Source: Conoideocrella luteorostrata
Taxonomy: Eukaryota > Ascomycota > Sordariomycetes > Hypocreales > Clavicipitaceae
Assembly (NCBI GenBank): GCA_032433595.1
Contig: JASWJB010000338.1
Location: 1-45,432, forward strand
Direction of reading: 5' to 3'
Length of the DNA stretch: 45,432 nucleotides
The notes beneath the pieces are model-generated. The model was not told where the DNA came from. It worked only from the letters and a program-made list of their open reading frames with translations, and ran no database searches. Of the stretch, positions 22,092 to 34,026 are shown one piece after another; within the stretch, counting starts at the first letter, position 1, and every line of letters starts with the position of its first letter. The position numbers were made by a program, and so were the translations under genes.

Positions 22092-24274
22092 TCAGGACGA
22101 CGATAACGACTCGCTCCGCTGGTGGAAACCGGGCCTCCTTCTTTTCAGATTCTGCCACCTCTCATGCAACGACACAGACTCGCCATTCTGCCGCGCCCTT
22201 TCGCGTCCCTCACCCAATTCTTCCAGACCCTTAGTCTCCAAGAATCTCTTGCCGTCGTCTTCTATTACCCGCTGTGGGTCGGGCAGGTAGAGCCAAGAGA
22301 AGATGGCGCCAACGGCAGCAACAGAGCCAAAGAGGAGGAAGATGAGGCCCTGCCTTGTGTCACTCTTGTATGCGGAGTTAATGCCATACACTACTAGTAC
22401 GGCAACGATGCTGCCTAGCTTTCCGGCGGCTGCTGAAATCCCATGGCAGGTGCATCGGTAGCAAGTTGGGAAGATTTCAGCCGGGATGATGAATGTCAGA
22501 GTGTTTGCGCCTGAGGGTGGAGAACGAAGTGGCATGTTAGCGTGCGACAGATGCAACGGAGAGGGCATAAGGAGAAGCTGTGTGTTGTACGCACCGAAAT
22601 TGAAAACGAAATGATTTATGGCGACAAAGACAACCGTCGCAGGAGCGGCAGCAGTTCGGTGAACCGCATAGTAGACGCCGCCGGTAATGACCAAGAAAAT
22701 TGCCAGGATGAGGAATGACGCCGTCAACCATTGCCGCCGGGGAAGCCGATTGGCAAAGAAGATGAAACAGACACTGCCAGCTATAGAAGCAAGAGATACT
22801 GTCAACAAGTACTGCTTTGTCTGCTCGATAAGAACGTCGTATATCGTGGCACAAGGATGCAGGACGTCCGTCTGCCATACAGGGATACCGGACTTCTGCC
22901 ACTGGGGAACTGTTGAGTTGCCTCCAGGTATTGAGGAATTCCAGCAGTCGAGTCGTCCATCAATCTTTCCTGGGGATCTCGTTGCCCACATGTCGGACAG
23001 TGTTTTCCTATTATCTAACGACAAGCCATAGAAACTTACGTCAAGGAAAAACCATGTCATGGCTGTTCCAAACAGATAGTGCCAGTTGCCATCTCGAATA
23101 AAGAAGTCGTATAAATCTTCTTTGGAGAACTGAATCGGCATTGGCCGAGGGGATACTTCGGGCTGGACTGTGTTTTGGTTTTGCGTTTGCATCTGGAAGG
23201 AGCTGCCGAGACCGCCCCCGGATGGTGCCCCATAAACTCTCTGGGTGTTCATGATAGCCACGGCCGGTTTGTTGCGAACTTCAAGGCTGTACAAGCCACA
23301 GTCGAAAAGGAAGAATCTGAATATGATAGCCAAGAGCGCCGGTATAGCCCCAGAACCGATGACGATGCGCCAAATGCCATCGACAGCCTTCCTGCATTCA
23401 TCTTGGAACGCGGTGTTTAGTCCGCACTGCATGGCTTGCAGTTTATTCGTGCTCTCGAAGCCCAGAAGCACCCAGAGTCCCACCAATTGCGCCAGGGCTT
23501 GTCCGACAGGTTGCATGAGGAATACGCTTGAAAGCATAGTTGCTCTGGACTGTGTGCTAGACCACTCTGAAGTGATTACTGCGCTGAGAGGATATTCAGC
23601 GCCGATACCTGGCCATAAAGTTAAAACAAATTGTCAGATATGTGTAGTCATACTACCTAGTCTGGGAACGTTCCAACTTACCAATTCCCATAACGAACCG
23701 CCACCATATGAAAAGACCGAGGAATGATAGGTCACCAACTCCACGACTACTAGTTGCAACTCCTATAGTAGACACAATGACCAGTACCAATTCAATTCCA
23801 TACAAACGAGTTCGGCCAAAGTAGTCCGCCAGGAACCCGAACAGTAGCTGGCCAATAACAGAGCCTAGCAATGTAAAAAGATTGATGAGCAGACTGGGCC
23901 ATTGTCCACCATCAGGATAATATACGAATGCGACCGAGGCCAGGATAACATTAGTGGAAAATAAGTTGTATCTATAATAGCATTGAGGTTAGTGTAAGTG
24001 GGAGTCTTGGACTTCATGGGCGATACTTACGAATCCGTGAGAAAGCCCGAAGCAGCAACACCCCAAATGCGCAAGTTCCATGAGTTAAGGTCCAGCTCGT
24101 ATCGAAGCTGCTGACGATCCTGTGAATGAGTCGATGGTTAGAATCCATCTGTCACTGGCCGTAGTTGGAAGGTTTGCAATTCCGAACCTGTCGATCTTGC
24201 ATGGGCAGCGCAGAGCTGTCGGAACCAAGAAAGCCTCGGTTTTTGCGCCGCGACGGTGTCAGATCTGAAGGCAT
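22092..24274 (-). CDS. PHS-family MFS phosphate:H+ symporter (Pho84-related)
   Basis: A plasma-membrane major-facilitator transporter, probably importing inorganic phosphate. Five exons on the minus strand: 24274-24188, 24119-24031, 23971-23682, 23608-22595 and 22510-22092. They total 1899 nt, giving 632 residues. About twelve membrane segments are visible. Family marks include GFLTDSYNLFSTNVI at the first helix, LGSVIGQLLFGFLADYFGR (the MFS loop 2-3 motif), IGIGAEYPLSAVITSEW in helix 4 and the PHS signature near the C-terminus, AEIFPTCYRCTCHGISAAAGK. It has an unusually long loop after helix 7 (about 60 residues with N-glycosylation-type NSS/NST and several Cys), which sets it apart from classical Pho84. 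The tail is charged, with LKRRR. The first intron's donor is GTTCGG and the short N-terminal exon is the least certain part. Substrate specificity is inferred from family only. Confidence 0.9.
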
Positions 24275-24717
24275 GTCGTGACGTCGAAGCTATGCGGCTG
24301 ACGTGCCTTGAGCAGGAAATTCTTGTACGTGACAAGCACAAGAAAAAGGGCGAGAGGATCAGGCGGTCGCTTGGTCTTGGTTCCCTCGGGTCGCAAGCAT
24401 TTACTCTACGTCCTGTCAGACAAATGCTTGGCGAAACCCGGCGCCAAGGAAAGCTTGACGGGACAAGTCATGAACATTGATATCTCATTGCCAAAATTTT
24501 TATTGTAAGGACGAGATTCAAGTTCTAGGCGTGCGACAAACCCAGGAGAGGCGGGAGGGCTGAAGGCACGCGGCGATCCAACAAAGCCAGTGCTGGGGTA
24601 TTGTTATCCGGGGGCTTCTGGGGGCCAACGCCAGGATCTCGTTAAGCGACCCGACAAACCGCTATAGCCAGCAAACCCAGCGTAATCCTGGCATCCAGCC
24701 AGTAACAGAGTACGGAG

Positions 24718-24924
24718 CACGTTAGCACGTCTTTCATGCGCCAAGCTACCGGTACCGCTTTGGCCGATGGCGCGGCTGAAGAGGTCAATGGAGACCAAGC
24801 TCAGCTTTGTCAATTGGCAGCCCTTCCGGCCACCGGATCGCCCGCAACTGACGAGCATCGCTAAGACATCGAGGACATCGACAAGGCATGGAACACTACA
24901 CTGAAGCGTGTATGCGGGCACGTG
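24718..24924. promoter_or_regulatory. CACGTG/CACGTT sites upstream of the phosphate transporter
   Basis: CACGTT at 24718-24723, CACGTC at 24726-24731 and the palindrome CACGTG at 24919-24924 lie 440-650 bp upstream of the transporter ATG. Pho4/NUC-1-type bHLH factors bind CACGTG and CACGTT in fungal phosphate-starvation promoters. Such hexamers also arise by chance, so this is a weak call. Confidence 0.3.
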
Positions 24925-25850
24925 GAGGATGGACCCTTGGAACATGTGGAATCCAGTGGGAAGCTAAGGAGCTAAGGTCCCGAAGGCGTCGACTAGTTTG
25001 GAACACCCAAGGCTCCATGAGCTGTGTGGCTTTTGTTCAATCTTCTGAGATTGTCTCGGGTTGCTGGTCGGGGGCCAGATTTTTGTAGGAAGTACTCCGT
25101 AGTAAGGGCGGAGTTTGACGACCGAGTAAAAAGACGCAGGCTGTGGCGACCCCGTCGCAAGATCTCATCCCCGAGGCTCATTTCAAACACGGTACTCCGT
25201 ATTATACAATTCGTCGGCACGTCCTACCTTCGTCTGAGAATCACGTTCGCCATGTCTTGTATATTTCAGACTTAATATAATACCCTGTTGACATTGCGAA
25301 ATCAAATGAAGTTACACACACGCTTTCATGCGATAAGATAGAGTTTGACAGGCGTTAGCAGGTGGTATTAATCTCCACCGTGAAAAAGACCATCAAGCTT
25401 AATAAAGGCAGACTGCGCGCGCAGTACTGACTGGTACGGACTTCGGAGTACCGGAATGATGTTGGGCGGTTGAAGATTGGCACCGAGCCACGACCGAGGC
25501 AGAAGCCAACGACTGTGGTGGGCGATGTGTCTCTGTTCTGCGTGCGAGTAAAACGATGACAGGGCCGTGCGAGGCAAAGTTGGGATGCCCACTTGCCGGG
25601 CACTGGGCTTATGAGTTGTGGGTGGGTGGCAGCAGATAGTATATTGGCGCTTGTTCGTCCAAAGTTGACCCATCATGAAGTTGCGTTGGACCTCGTGGGC
25701 GGCTCTCCCGCGTTTAGTGGAACGGCGCGACCAGTGACGGCCCCGCCAGTGGAACTGCAAACTCGGCAGGGTCCCCAGACTGTTTCCTAGCCCACTTGAC
25801 AGACTTACTTGCTTTCGTACAACAGTACAATGATGCGGATGGCGGACGGC

Positions 25851-25876
25851 GAGCAGTGAGCAGTGAGCAGTGAGCA
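25851..25876 (+). repeat. (GAGCAGT)n heptamer repeat
   Basis: Three full GAGCAGT units plus a partial one in intergenic DNA. Confidence 0.8.
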
Positions 25877-27246
25877 TAGAGTGAGTACGTCGTAGTTGGT
25901 GTGCACAGCACTGGCGGCCGGCATGGATGCATCGTGGTGGCTGCGCCTTCCTTCCATCTGGCTGGCGTGGCTTGTAAGAACAGTTTCCGCTACTCCGTAT
26001 ATCTCAATACTTCACCAAATTGCCTCATCTAATGATGCAACTTACATATATAGACGGATTTTGGCTACAGCATGAACTGGAATGTGTTTCTTTGTACTAT
26101 GTTATGTGCGTGTGTGCGGAATATTACTCCGTCGATATGTTGTGCAACGGTCATCCTTCTTATCTGGGCTGCGTGCTGTGCGGATTCGGCCCAAAAGATA
26201 GTTGGCTACATACTTACACAAACGCACCTGCCTTGCTTGTAGTCACAAAGTGCATGGTCGTAGAATTTTGGAGCAATTGGATGGAGAGCTTTGCATCAAT
26301 GTCTCTGTTTCATACTTCGTACACAGACAGGGACATGTCCTTGCCATGCCAGCCATCCACAAGGAATTACCCCAATGGGCAGCCCTTTGCTTGGTGCTTG
26401 GTTTTGGATCGTCAACCAAGCGTACTTGAAGGAAAAGCGCTGCAACTCTTCGGAGTAAGAATTGCGATGATATGGCGGGATGCTGGCCGTGCTTTTTGCT
26501 TGCCTTGCCGTCCAAATCACCACGTTCACGACAGCAGCCACCATTTAGCTAGGAAACGCAAGCGCAAGCACCCTGATTCGACCGTCTATGCTTCACAACC
26601 ATCATTCGACCACTTTTCAAACCCAGGCAGCACGCTACCACAACCCGTGGCCGGATGGGTCGATGTCGTGTGCCGTTGTCGCCAATGCTTGTGTGGATCC
26701 CCGCTCCGTCGCCTGCAGGCTGTAGCATGCGAACCAACAGGTTCAGACGTACGGAACACGGAGCTCTTCTCCAGCGTTGCTACTGGCACTCGACCGAGCC
26801 CAACTCACATGCCGCCGGGGTTTTTTTCTTGTTGTTGCCCTGCTCCCCAGCTATTCTCATTGGCGTACGGAGTAACTACAGCGTGTATGTATCTTGGATG
26901 AACTAGCTGAGGCAATCAATGTCTGTGTGCTCAGTCCTCAGCGCATGCTGGATAATTTGCTCAAACTAGACCAGAAACTAGCGAACAAACTAGCCCGTTG
27001 TCATTTATCTTGTTTACTCTGTTTGCTGTACTATCATGGATTGGAGCTCGTGACGGAGACGGTCCGTTGCTTTCCGAAGAAAACAACCCTTGCTATCATC
27101 GGTTTTTGGAGTTGTCACCCCGCTATCAACCACGTTCCCCGTCGTGACTTTTCGGTCATGACATATTTCAATTCATCTGGCCTCACTTGGATCTTCGTTT
27201 GTTGTCCAGGGCTGCGGTACTTGTGAGCACCTTGGCCCTCGCAGGC

Positions 27247-28690
27247 ATGGCCGCTGCCTCATCGTCCTCTGGCTCATCGTTCACGTCCTCGTCGCTTGGG
27301 CGTCCCCCAACCTACAGTCGTTCCTATGTCAGCCCGGTAGACTCGACTTGGACCCCGACGTCAGGCGTTTCGACGCTGTCTGCGCCATCGACAGGAAGTT
27401 CAGTCGCGCCCCAGACTTCCCTCCGTCCACTGGATCTGGGGCCGCCTGGATATCAAGCAACAATGTAAGAATGGGCTTGAGCCCCTTCCCCCCTAAGGCG
27501 ACGTAGTCTCGGGGGCCGAGGTTTCATAAGCTAACCACCTCGTTTTGTTTGAAACGTATAACAGAACGCTCTTTCAAGATACTGCAGACGAACGCACAGT
27601 GTACCTAGGACCATGGGAAGTGGTTGGTTCCGAGCAGCGTCGTGTCTTGTGGCAATGCAGTTACCAAAATGAGCTGCTGGAGCATTATCGTAAGTTTCTG
27701 AGCAGCCGGCTAAACTTCCGCTTCCACCCAATTCTTTCCAAGAGCTCCGTTAATCTTACACGTTTAAACAGTGCCTTCGGATATTCCCTCAGATGTCCAT
27801 CCTCATACGCTTCACTCCCGCCACCGGCAGTACCACGACCCTTCAGATATGGAACGGTATTTAACGTTTTCTGAGCCTCATCGCATCCGGTATATTTCTG
27901 AAGAGGGGGTGTGCATTCACGATCAGTACATCCAGGTCAGGTACGAATTCACCAGTGTTGAAGGTTCCGCACAATTCCAAGGCGATTTACGTCGCAAAGA
28001 CTTGATTGGCTTCTACGACGTTGATGTGGTTTGGACCAATGTTCATGGGCGAACGGATGGCTTCGGGAAGGTGAAGGGCATCGGAGCAATTCAACGTCTC
28101 AAGATGTGGCGCGATCGTTATACTACATTTCACTCTCTCAGTGTTCTAGCCAATAAGACCGACGGTCAATATCGTGAGTATGATGTTCATATCTTTGACG
28201 GAGAGCTACGCAGTCGTGATGATAGGGCAAAACAATTGAGACTCAACGTTCGAGGCCGGCGCGGAAGCGCCCCAGATGAACCTCCTCAACGCCGATTTTC
28301 ATTTGCTCGTGGAGTGCGGCCGCGAGTTCGATCGACCGGCCATACTAGTCAAAGCAGCTCGGAGACGAGCTCATCATCACAACCATCCATCGATATTCGC
28401 TACTTGTCCATTCAGTTTAGCAGTCGCCACGGTAAGTATTTGTGCATCTTGTTCTCTATAGAGCTTTTTGAGTCTGACTAGGTTGAGAAGATTACCGACG
28501 ATTCCTCGAGATGTGGCAATATGCTCACAGTGCTGATGGAGATTTCCAGGGTGTTCCCTTTCCCCCGAATCATTTTGAGTTGCCATCTCCTCAGATGACG
28601 CCGGGTCAAGCATTCGAACTTGAATCTCCAGATTGGCATCGAACACTGGAACCAGTGGCTGAACCAACGGATGCCGTTGATAGGGGGTGA
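27247..28690 (+). CDS. Unrecognised fungal protein, 400 residues
   Basis: I do not recognise a named function. Four exons: 27247-27464, 27565-27689, 27772-28431 and 28491-28690. They total 1203 nt, giving 400 residues. All borders are GT-AG and all phases agree. The start is the ATG at 27247; the frame is open a little further upstream but without ATG. Residues 1-72 are Ser/Thr/Pro-rich and probably disordered. Residues about 73-270 look like a folded, strand-rich module with many Tyr, Trp and charged residues (YLGPWEVVGSEQRRVLWQC, IRYISEEGVCIHDQYIQVRY, DLIGFYDVDVVW, IQRLKMWRDRYTTFHSLSV, YDVHIFDGELRSRDDR). A basic Ser-rich linker (RGRRGSAP...) follows, then a short tail FLEMWQYAHSADGDFQGVPFPPNHFELP. 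There is no signal peptide or membrane segment, so it is probably nuclear or cytosolic. Clean splicing into one long frame argues for a real gene. Confidence 0.75.
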
Positions 28691-29348
28691 GAATGAGCCG
28701 ACTTGGACACAGCAATTTGTCAGATCTTACGTCTGGGAGCTCGACTATAGAGACACGATGGCTATTGCGGCATGAGTTTAGAGACAACAAACCAACCATG
28801 AGAGCGTCAAGAAGGCCATCCAATTTTCTTATGCACTCATGCAACATTAGGACTGCCACAGCAAAGCAAACTGCTGTGCGAACAAGAGAGTCCAGGGTGG
28901 CGTGAATTTTCTCGGATGCGTCGGAGATGTGGCACTACTTGCAATCGATCGACTACACGCATTGCTCGCAGGTCGTCCATGAGCCGCAATAACGCATAGC
29001 TTAAGCATTACTGTTTTGTCCAGGCGCCGCTGATGACCCCTCCTTGAAGCCGTCGAAGGTCCTTACTTGCGTCTGTATACGATTGGTACCCATACATTGC
29101 GTGCCATCAAGCCAATACTTGATTGGACCCCACAAGACGCATTCGGGCGGCATGGACGGCCAACGAACAATATCGACTGCATCATCACATCATGCATGCT
29201 TCGTGCTCCGCCGAGCCGGCCAATAATCATGCCACGGTTTCGAAACCTTTTCACTCGTATCGACTCTGTTCATTGATTTAATGCGACCTCCTCCCGTAAA
29301 GATCTACATCAGCCTGTGTCATCCAGGGTAACCATTTCAATACAAGTC
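28691..29348. other. Intergenic region before acetate kinase
   Basis: 3' end of the unrecognised gene and promoter of acetate kinase. No gene, RNA gene or clear regulatory site seen. Confidence 0.5.
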
Positions 29349-30666
29349 ATGAAGATCATCTTGTCCATCAACGTCGGGTCAAGCTCGGTCAAAATATCAG
29401 CTTATTCTGTAAATGAAACTACTATTACATGCCCGCAGCAGATAGCAGAAGCTCAGATCAGTGGATTGACGGCGCCACCAGCGAAGCTCAAGTACTTGCG
29501 ACGCGGCAAGTCCGTTGCCGCAGATGAAGACGTTAGCCGCGACGTCCACGGGCAGGATACCGCATTCTCGCTACTCTTGCAGACGCTCATAAACGACACT
29601 GAGCTGCACGAAATCGGTACCAAGAACGACTTTTCAATAGCATGCCATAGAATTGTTCATGGTGGAGACTATACGGAGTCACGGGTCATCACCCAAGATA
29701 CTTATCACCATTTACAAGAACTGAGCGATTTAGCACCGTTGCATAATGGGCCAGCTCTCGGTATTGTCGATTGCTGCATGAAGCAGCTGCCAGGGGCTAT
29801 TAATGTTGCATGTTTTGATTCTCAGTTTCATGCAACCATCCCGGCTCACATATCAACATATCCCATCGACCCTGAGATAGCGTCCAAAAATCGTCTGCGA
29901 AAGTACGGATTCCATGGTCTGAGCTATGCTTTCATCGCTAGTTCCGTAGCCAAATTTTTCAACAAGGACATGAATAAACTCAACATCATTGCCCTTCATT
30001 TGGGCAGTGGAGCTAGCGCTTGTGCCATCAAGGGCGGCAAAAGCTGGGATACAAGCATGGGATTGACGCCTTTGGCAGGTCTCCCCGGTGCAACTCGCAG
30101 CGGTAGTGTTGATCCTAGGTAGGTGAAATGTTTGGCCTATCCGAATATTACGAGAGACGTGCAACTAACTGTTCCGTTGCAGCTTGGTTTTCCACTACGC
30201 AAGCGATGTCGGTAAACTCTCGCCGGCGTCAACTGAGCATCTTCATATCTCCAAAGCTGAAGAGATTCTCAACAAGCAGAGCGGCTGGAAGGCTCTTACC
30301 GGTACGACCGATTTTGGAGTCATTGCGGGCTCGGATGAGCCCAAACACAAATTGGCGTTTGACATATTTGTCGATCGTGTTTGCGGTTTTGTGGGAAGTT
30401 ACTACGTATCTCTTGAAGGCCAGGTTGATGCACTCGTGTTTGCCGGCGGTATTGGTGAGAAAAGCAGCCGTTTTCGAAATGAAGTTGTGCGACGCACGAA
30501 ATGCCTAGGGTTTTCAATTGACGAGGTTCGAAATTCTGGAACTCTCGAAGAGGTAGTTGAAGATATAAGCTCGGGCGACACACGACATGGCGTCTTGGTG
30601 TGCCAAACAGATGAACAAATAGAAATTGCCAGAACGACAGCTGGAATAAAGGAGCTTTGGAGTTAG
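29349..30666 (+). CDS. ack: Acetate kinase
   Basis: Interconverts acetate + ATP and acetyl phosphate + ADP. In fungi it is the partner of phosphoketolase (Xfp) in a cytosolic acetyl-phosphate/acetate route. Two exons, 29349-30118 and 30183-30666, total 1254 nt, giving 417 residues, normal for the family. The join restores TRSGSVDP-SLVFHYAS. All core ASKHA-fold residues are present: N8 (INVGSSSVK), R101 (CHRIVHGGD), D157 (CFDSQFH), H189 (KYGFHGLSY), the HLGSGAS phosphate loop (217-223), R250 (GATRSG) and E349 (GGIGEKSS). The ATG at 29349 is chosen because it puts the first beta strand (KIILSINVG) at the N-terminus; the frame upstream lacks conservation. Fungal ack is often found near the phosphoketolase gene, but none is visible within this window. 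Confidence 0.96.
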
Positions 30667-33600
30667 GTCAGATTACAAATAGAGATTGGATGACCATGGA
30701 CGGAGTACTCTCTGCACGTGGCATATACACACGCTGCATCAATCCGCACTGTACGCACGAATGAAGTCACGTCAGAAATACCAAAGAAGCAATAATCAAG
30801 AATCGAAACGCAAAAAAAGGACGCGTAAGCTCTTCGCTACTAAATGTGCGTTGTGCATGCAAGTCCAGGGACCGTGCCATGACAGAAAGCAGACAGTAAG
30901 CACAGACGAGCCGCTACTGATATGCGGCTGTACATGCAGCTGCGATGTGGCTGCAATGGCGGTCGTCCGTTCTAAAATAAGTGTCCTATAATGCAGCGGC
31001 CAATATTTTATTTGCATTCACTCCGTAAGCTACCCCGTATTGGACTAGAACTCGCGAGCTGAAAGGGGCCACGTCATGCCCGGGAAAACAATTTAGAAAA
31101 TTGTAAACAGAAAACGGCACCGTCTTCCAGAGAAATCACGCCATGAAATGGAGAGATTGGTGAGAATGCTGTTACGTTAGTTCTTATGCGCGAAGTCAGG
31201 CTGTGGACCATATTGAAATGCATGGGTAGTAAAATACTCCATACATGCGATAGTGAAGAATAAAATGGGAGACAAGGAGAGCATAGACGGTAGACGGATG
31301 GCCATCAGGTGACAAATAAATGACGGAAATAAAACATGTGAGTTAATAGCTTTGCGACTGACTGCCGGTTGCCACCATGTCACAACAGAGTGCAATTCAA
31401 TACTCCGTACCAGCTAACTGTCTGTCCTCAGCTAGCCGTGGTATAACTAACTAGTGCCAGACAATAGGTCGGTGAGCATCTTTGGTAGATATTGGTGGGT
31501 AAAAATGGAGAGGAGAGGGAGGCGACTGTGGAGGACGATGTGGAGGACGATGTGGACAGCAGGAGGGCAGGTCAGTTGGGTAAATGCTTGGAATGTTCGG
31601 AGGATTGTTTGCAATATGGAGCGGTCTTGCGCAATATGGCTGTACAACAAACTTCCACGAGATAATGATGGCGTTAGAAGTACTCCGTAGTTAGTTAGTT
31701 ATTGCAGATCCGCACTAGTAATTGGCCTGGCCTGCCATTGCCAAGCATTTACAACACCAGACAGATCCAGAGGGGTTCACAGTGTTTCACCAATTTCCCA
31801 TTGCCTAGCCGGACGTAATATTGCATTGTACGAGGCGCAGCGCGCAGCGGTCGGCGGGTAGAGCCTTAAAACAGCCTGGCCAGGGCTCCTCTGCTCCGTG
31901 TCCATGATCGGAAATGGGCCGTGGCTAGGTGGCCAGCTGCATTTCACTAGCAGTTGGTTAGTCGTCATGGCCACAGTCAGGCAGGGGGGGAATCCTCGAG
32001 AGGCCTCGCGATGAGACGGCTAGACGGCACGCTTGCACAGTGGTGGACATTACTGTGCTAGTGCGCTTATTTAGCAGCAGTTAAATTGACACCTCGGGGA
32101 GCATGGAACACAGCAAGGCACAGAGCAGAGCGAGGTGAAATGGCCGATCCCCAGGCAGATCGGCATATTGGAAGCTTTTAGAACATGGAGTAACACATCG
32201 GGGCCTAATTTCAGCGAGTGCCGACTACATACTAGTAACAGAAGTTTTTTTTCTTTCTTTCTTTGGTCTGTCAATGGAATGAAAATGAGGAATAATTAGT
32301 AAGACGGTCCGGGTCCCTCACCCCCTGTAAGACTCCATAGTTGGGTCGCTGTTGGCGCTCTATTAGGCCCTGAAATTGGCGAGATGGAGCACAATGGAGC
32401 ACTTGCGTGCTGGGCCATAAGGGTTGGTAGACTAGGTGACTAGCAAGTGGGCGGGCGGGTGCTTGCACTGGCGGCTGTAAGTCTTGCGCGCTCGGAAAAC
32501 TCACTCCTTGTTCAGTCAGCTCAGCTGGGCCTAGCCTGTCCGGGTCTGGCTGTGCCGGAGCTGTGGTGAGCCTGCTGGAGCATAGCCACGTACGCAAATC
32601 ACCTTCAAATCTCAAACTGGCCTGCTGGGCCGGCAGTAACGGCACTTTCGGCAGCCGCGATGTAGCCCCGGTGTTCGCCAGCCAGCCAGCCAACTCGCCA
32701 GCTCCGTCTCTCCTGCATGCACGCATCTTACGGTGTATGTCCTCTACTCAGCCCCGGCTCCTCTCCTTTGCACTTCCAGATGGGGCAAACATGTCGCAGA
32801 ACAATGGCTCATGCGCTTATTGTCGTCTCATCTTTTTTTTTTCTCACTGCATCGCTGATTTGGAATAAGCGGCAGCTCTGACTTGGCCTGGCTTGTGGAC
32901 CAAAGTCGCTGGACAGCCAAGCCCAACGACCAACATCGTCATAGTTACATACTAATGCTAGTATGTGCCCGGTACGTCAAATACATGTACAATTACTCCG
33001 GGCAGGTTCCAAGTGCAGCACTTCGTAAGTAGCCCACTATTATACGTTGAAACTGGCGTGTGGCGTTTACCACCAAAGACTCTGGTGGTTGCTTTTTTCG
33101 CACGGGCGACCCCTTCCGAAAAAGCCATTCAAATCACGTCGGCATTGATTTGGTTACTCCGTACGGTAAGCGCAAAATACCTGCATGCGTTTGTACATAA
33201 ACTACGGAGTACACTACGTCGAATACGTAATCCTGGCCCCGTCGCCCTCGCTTGAATCCTCTCTTGACCCCCTTGCTAAACGTTTCCTGCTCTACAATAA
33301 ATAGTCGACAAGACGCCACACCATCCTGTCCGGAAGAGGTCGTCATCTGCAATACATTCCGAGTTTGACTTCAGCTCCAACAAAAACGGTACGTGAATCT
33401 GTGATTCCACTATTTCCGCTGTCATCTGCCAACTACCCGCCCCCCCTTGTCAATCAATCCTCGGCATTGCGGATGATATCTAGAACCAATGCCCTCGTAC
33501 CGTTGTGTGTCGGTGGAAAAGACTCAGCCGAGTCAAACACAACTGCTTCTCAAACAAGCTTATGCACCTGTCGGGGAATCCTTAACATCGATGCGTTGAA

Positions 33601-34026
33601 TGCCCACGCCGGTGCATTTCGTTGTTGCTGTTGCTGTTGTCCTTGTCTTACTCACTATGAACGGGCGACGCTGTTGGTTTACACGAACCCATGTACTAAC
33701 ACTCGGTAATAGGCCAAGTTATCTCGTGCACCTTGTTCTGTTTCTGGTTTGCTATCTAGCGCGGGGTTGCGGGTCTACGAACGACTTTCTAAGTTCTTCT
33801 GCTCTTGATATTCAGGAAAGGCAATTGGATCGAGGAACAGCAATTGTCGAAGAACCGTCTTCAACTGGTTGACACGATTGGAAGGATACAGAGATTGTCT
33901 CACTAGTGTGGCACCGGAAGACGGAGTGTCCCAAAACCGCCACGGTTTTTGTTATTGTTGCATTGCCCACAGGGTCATTCATCAAGGACAAACGAATCGG
34001 TAAACCTACCAACATAAGTCGAAGCA
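30667..34026. other. Gene-poor interval between acetate kinase and the BPL_N gene
   Basis: No supported gene. It contains several GTACGGAGTA-type motifs (near 30704, 31022, 31402, 31680, 33154 and 33204), a duplicated GTGGAGGACGAT (31529-31557) and a TTTC run near 32248. The last 600 bp are presumably promoter and 5' leader of the BPL_N gene; an open frame at 33365-33709 has no domain. Confidence 0.5.

Larger units (their letters stand above)
24275..27246. other. Gene-poor interval upstream of the phosphate transporter
   Basis: Holds the transporter promoter and about 2.3 kb with no supported gene. Several GTACGGAGTA-type motifs occur (near 24708, 25092, 25192, 25988, 26124 and 26864). One 882-bp open frame (26020-26901) has no recognisable domain and is discussed as a finding. 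Confidence 0.5.

Noticed and set aside
23021..23045. GTAAGT donor-like site in the phosphate transporter
   Set aside because: Reading through gives WFFLDVSFYGLSLDN, the conserved helix-7 sequence, so it is coding and not an intron.
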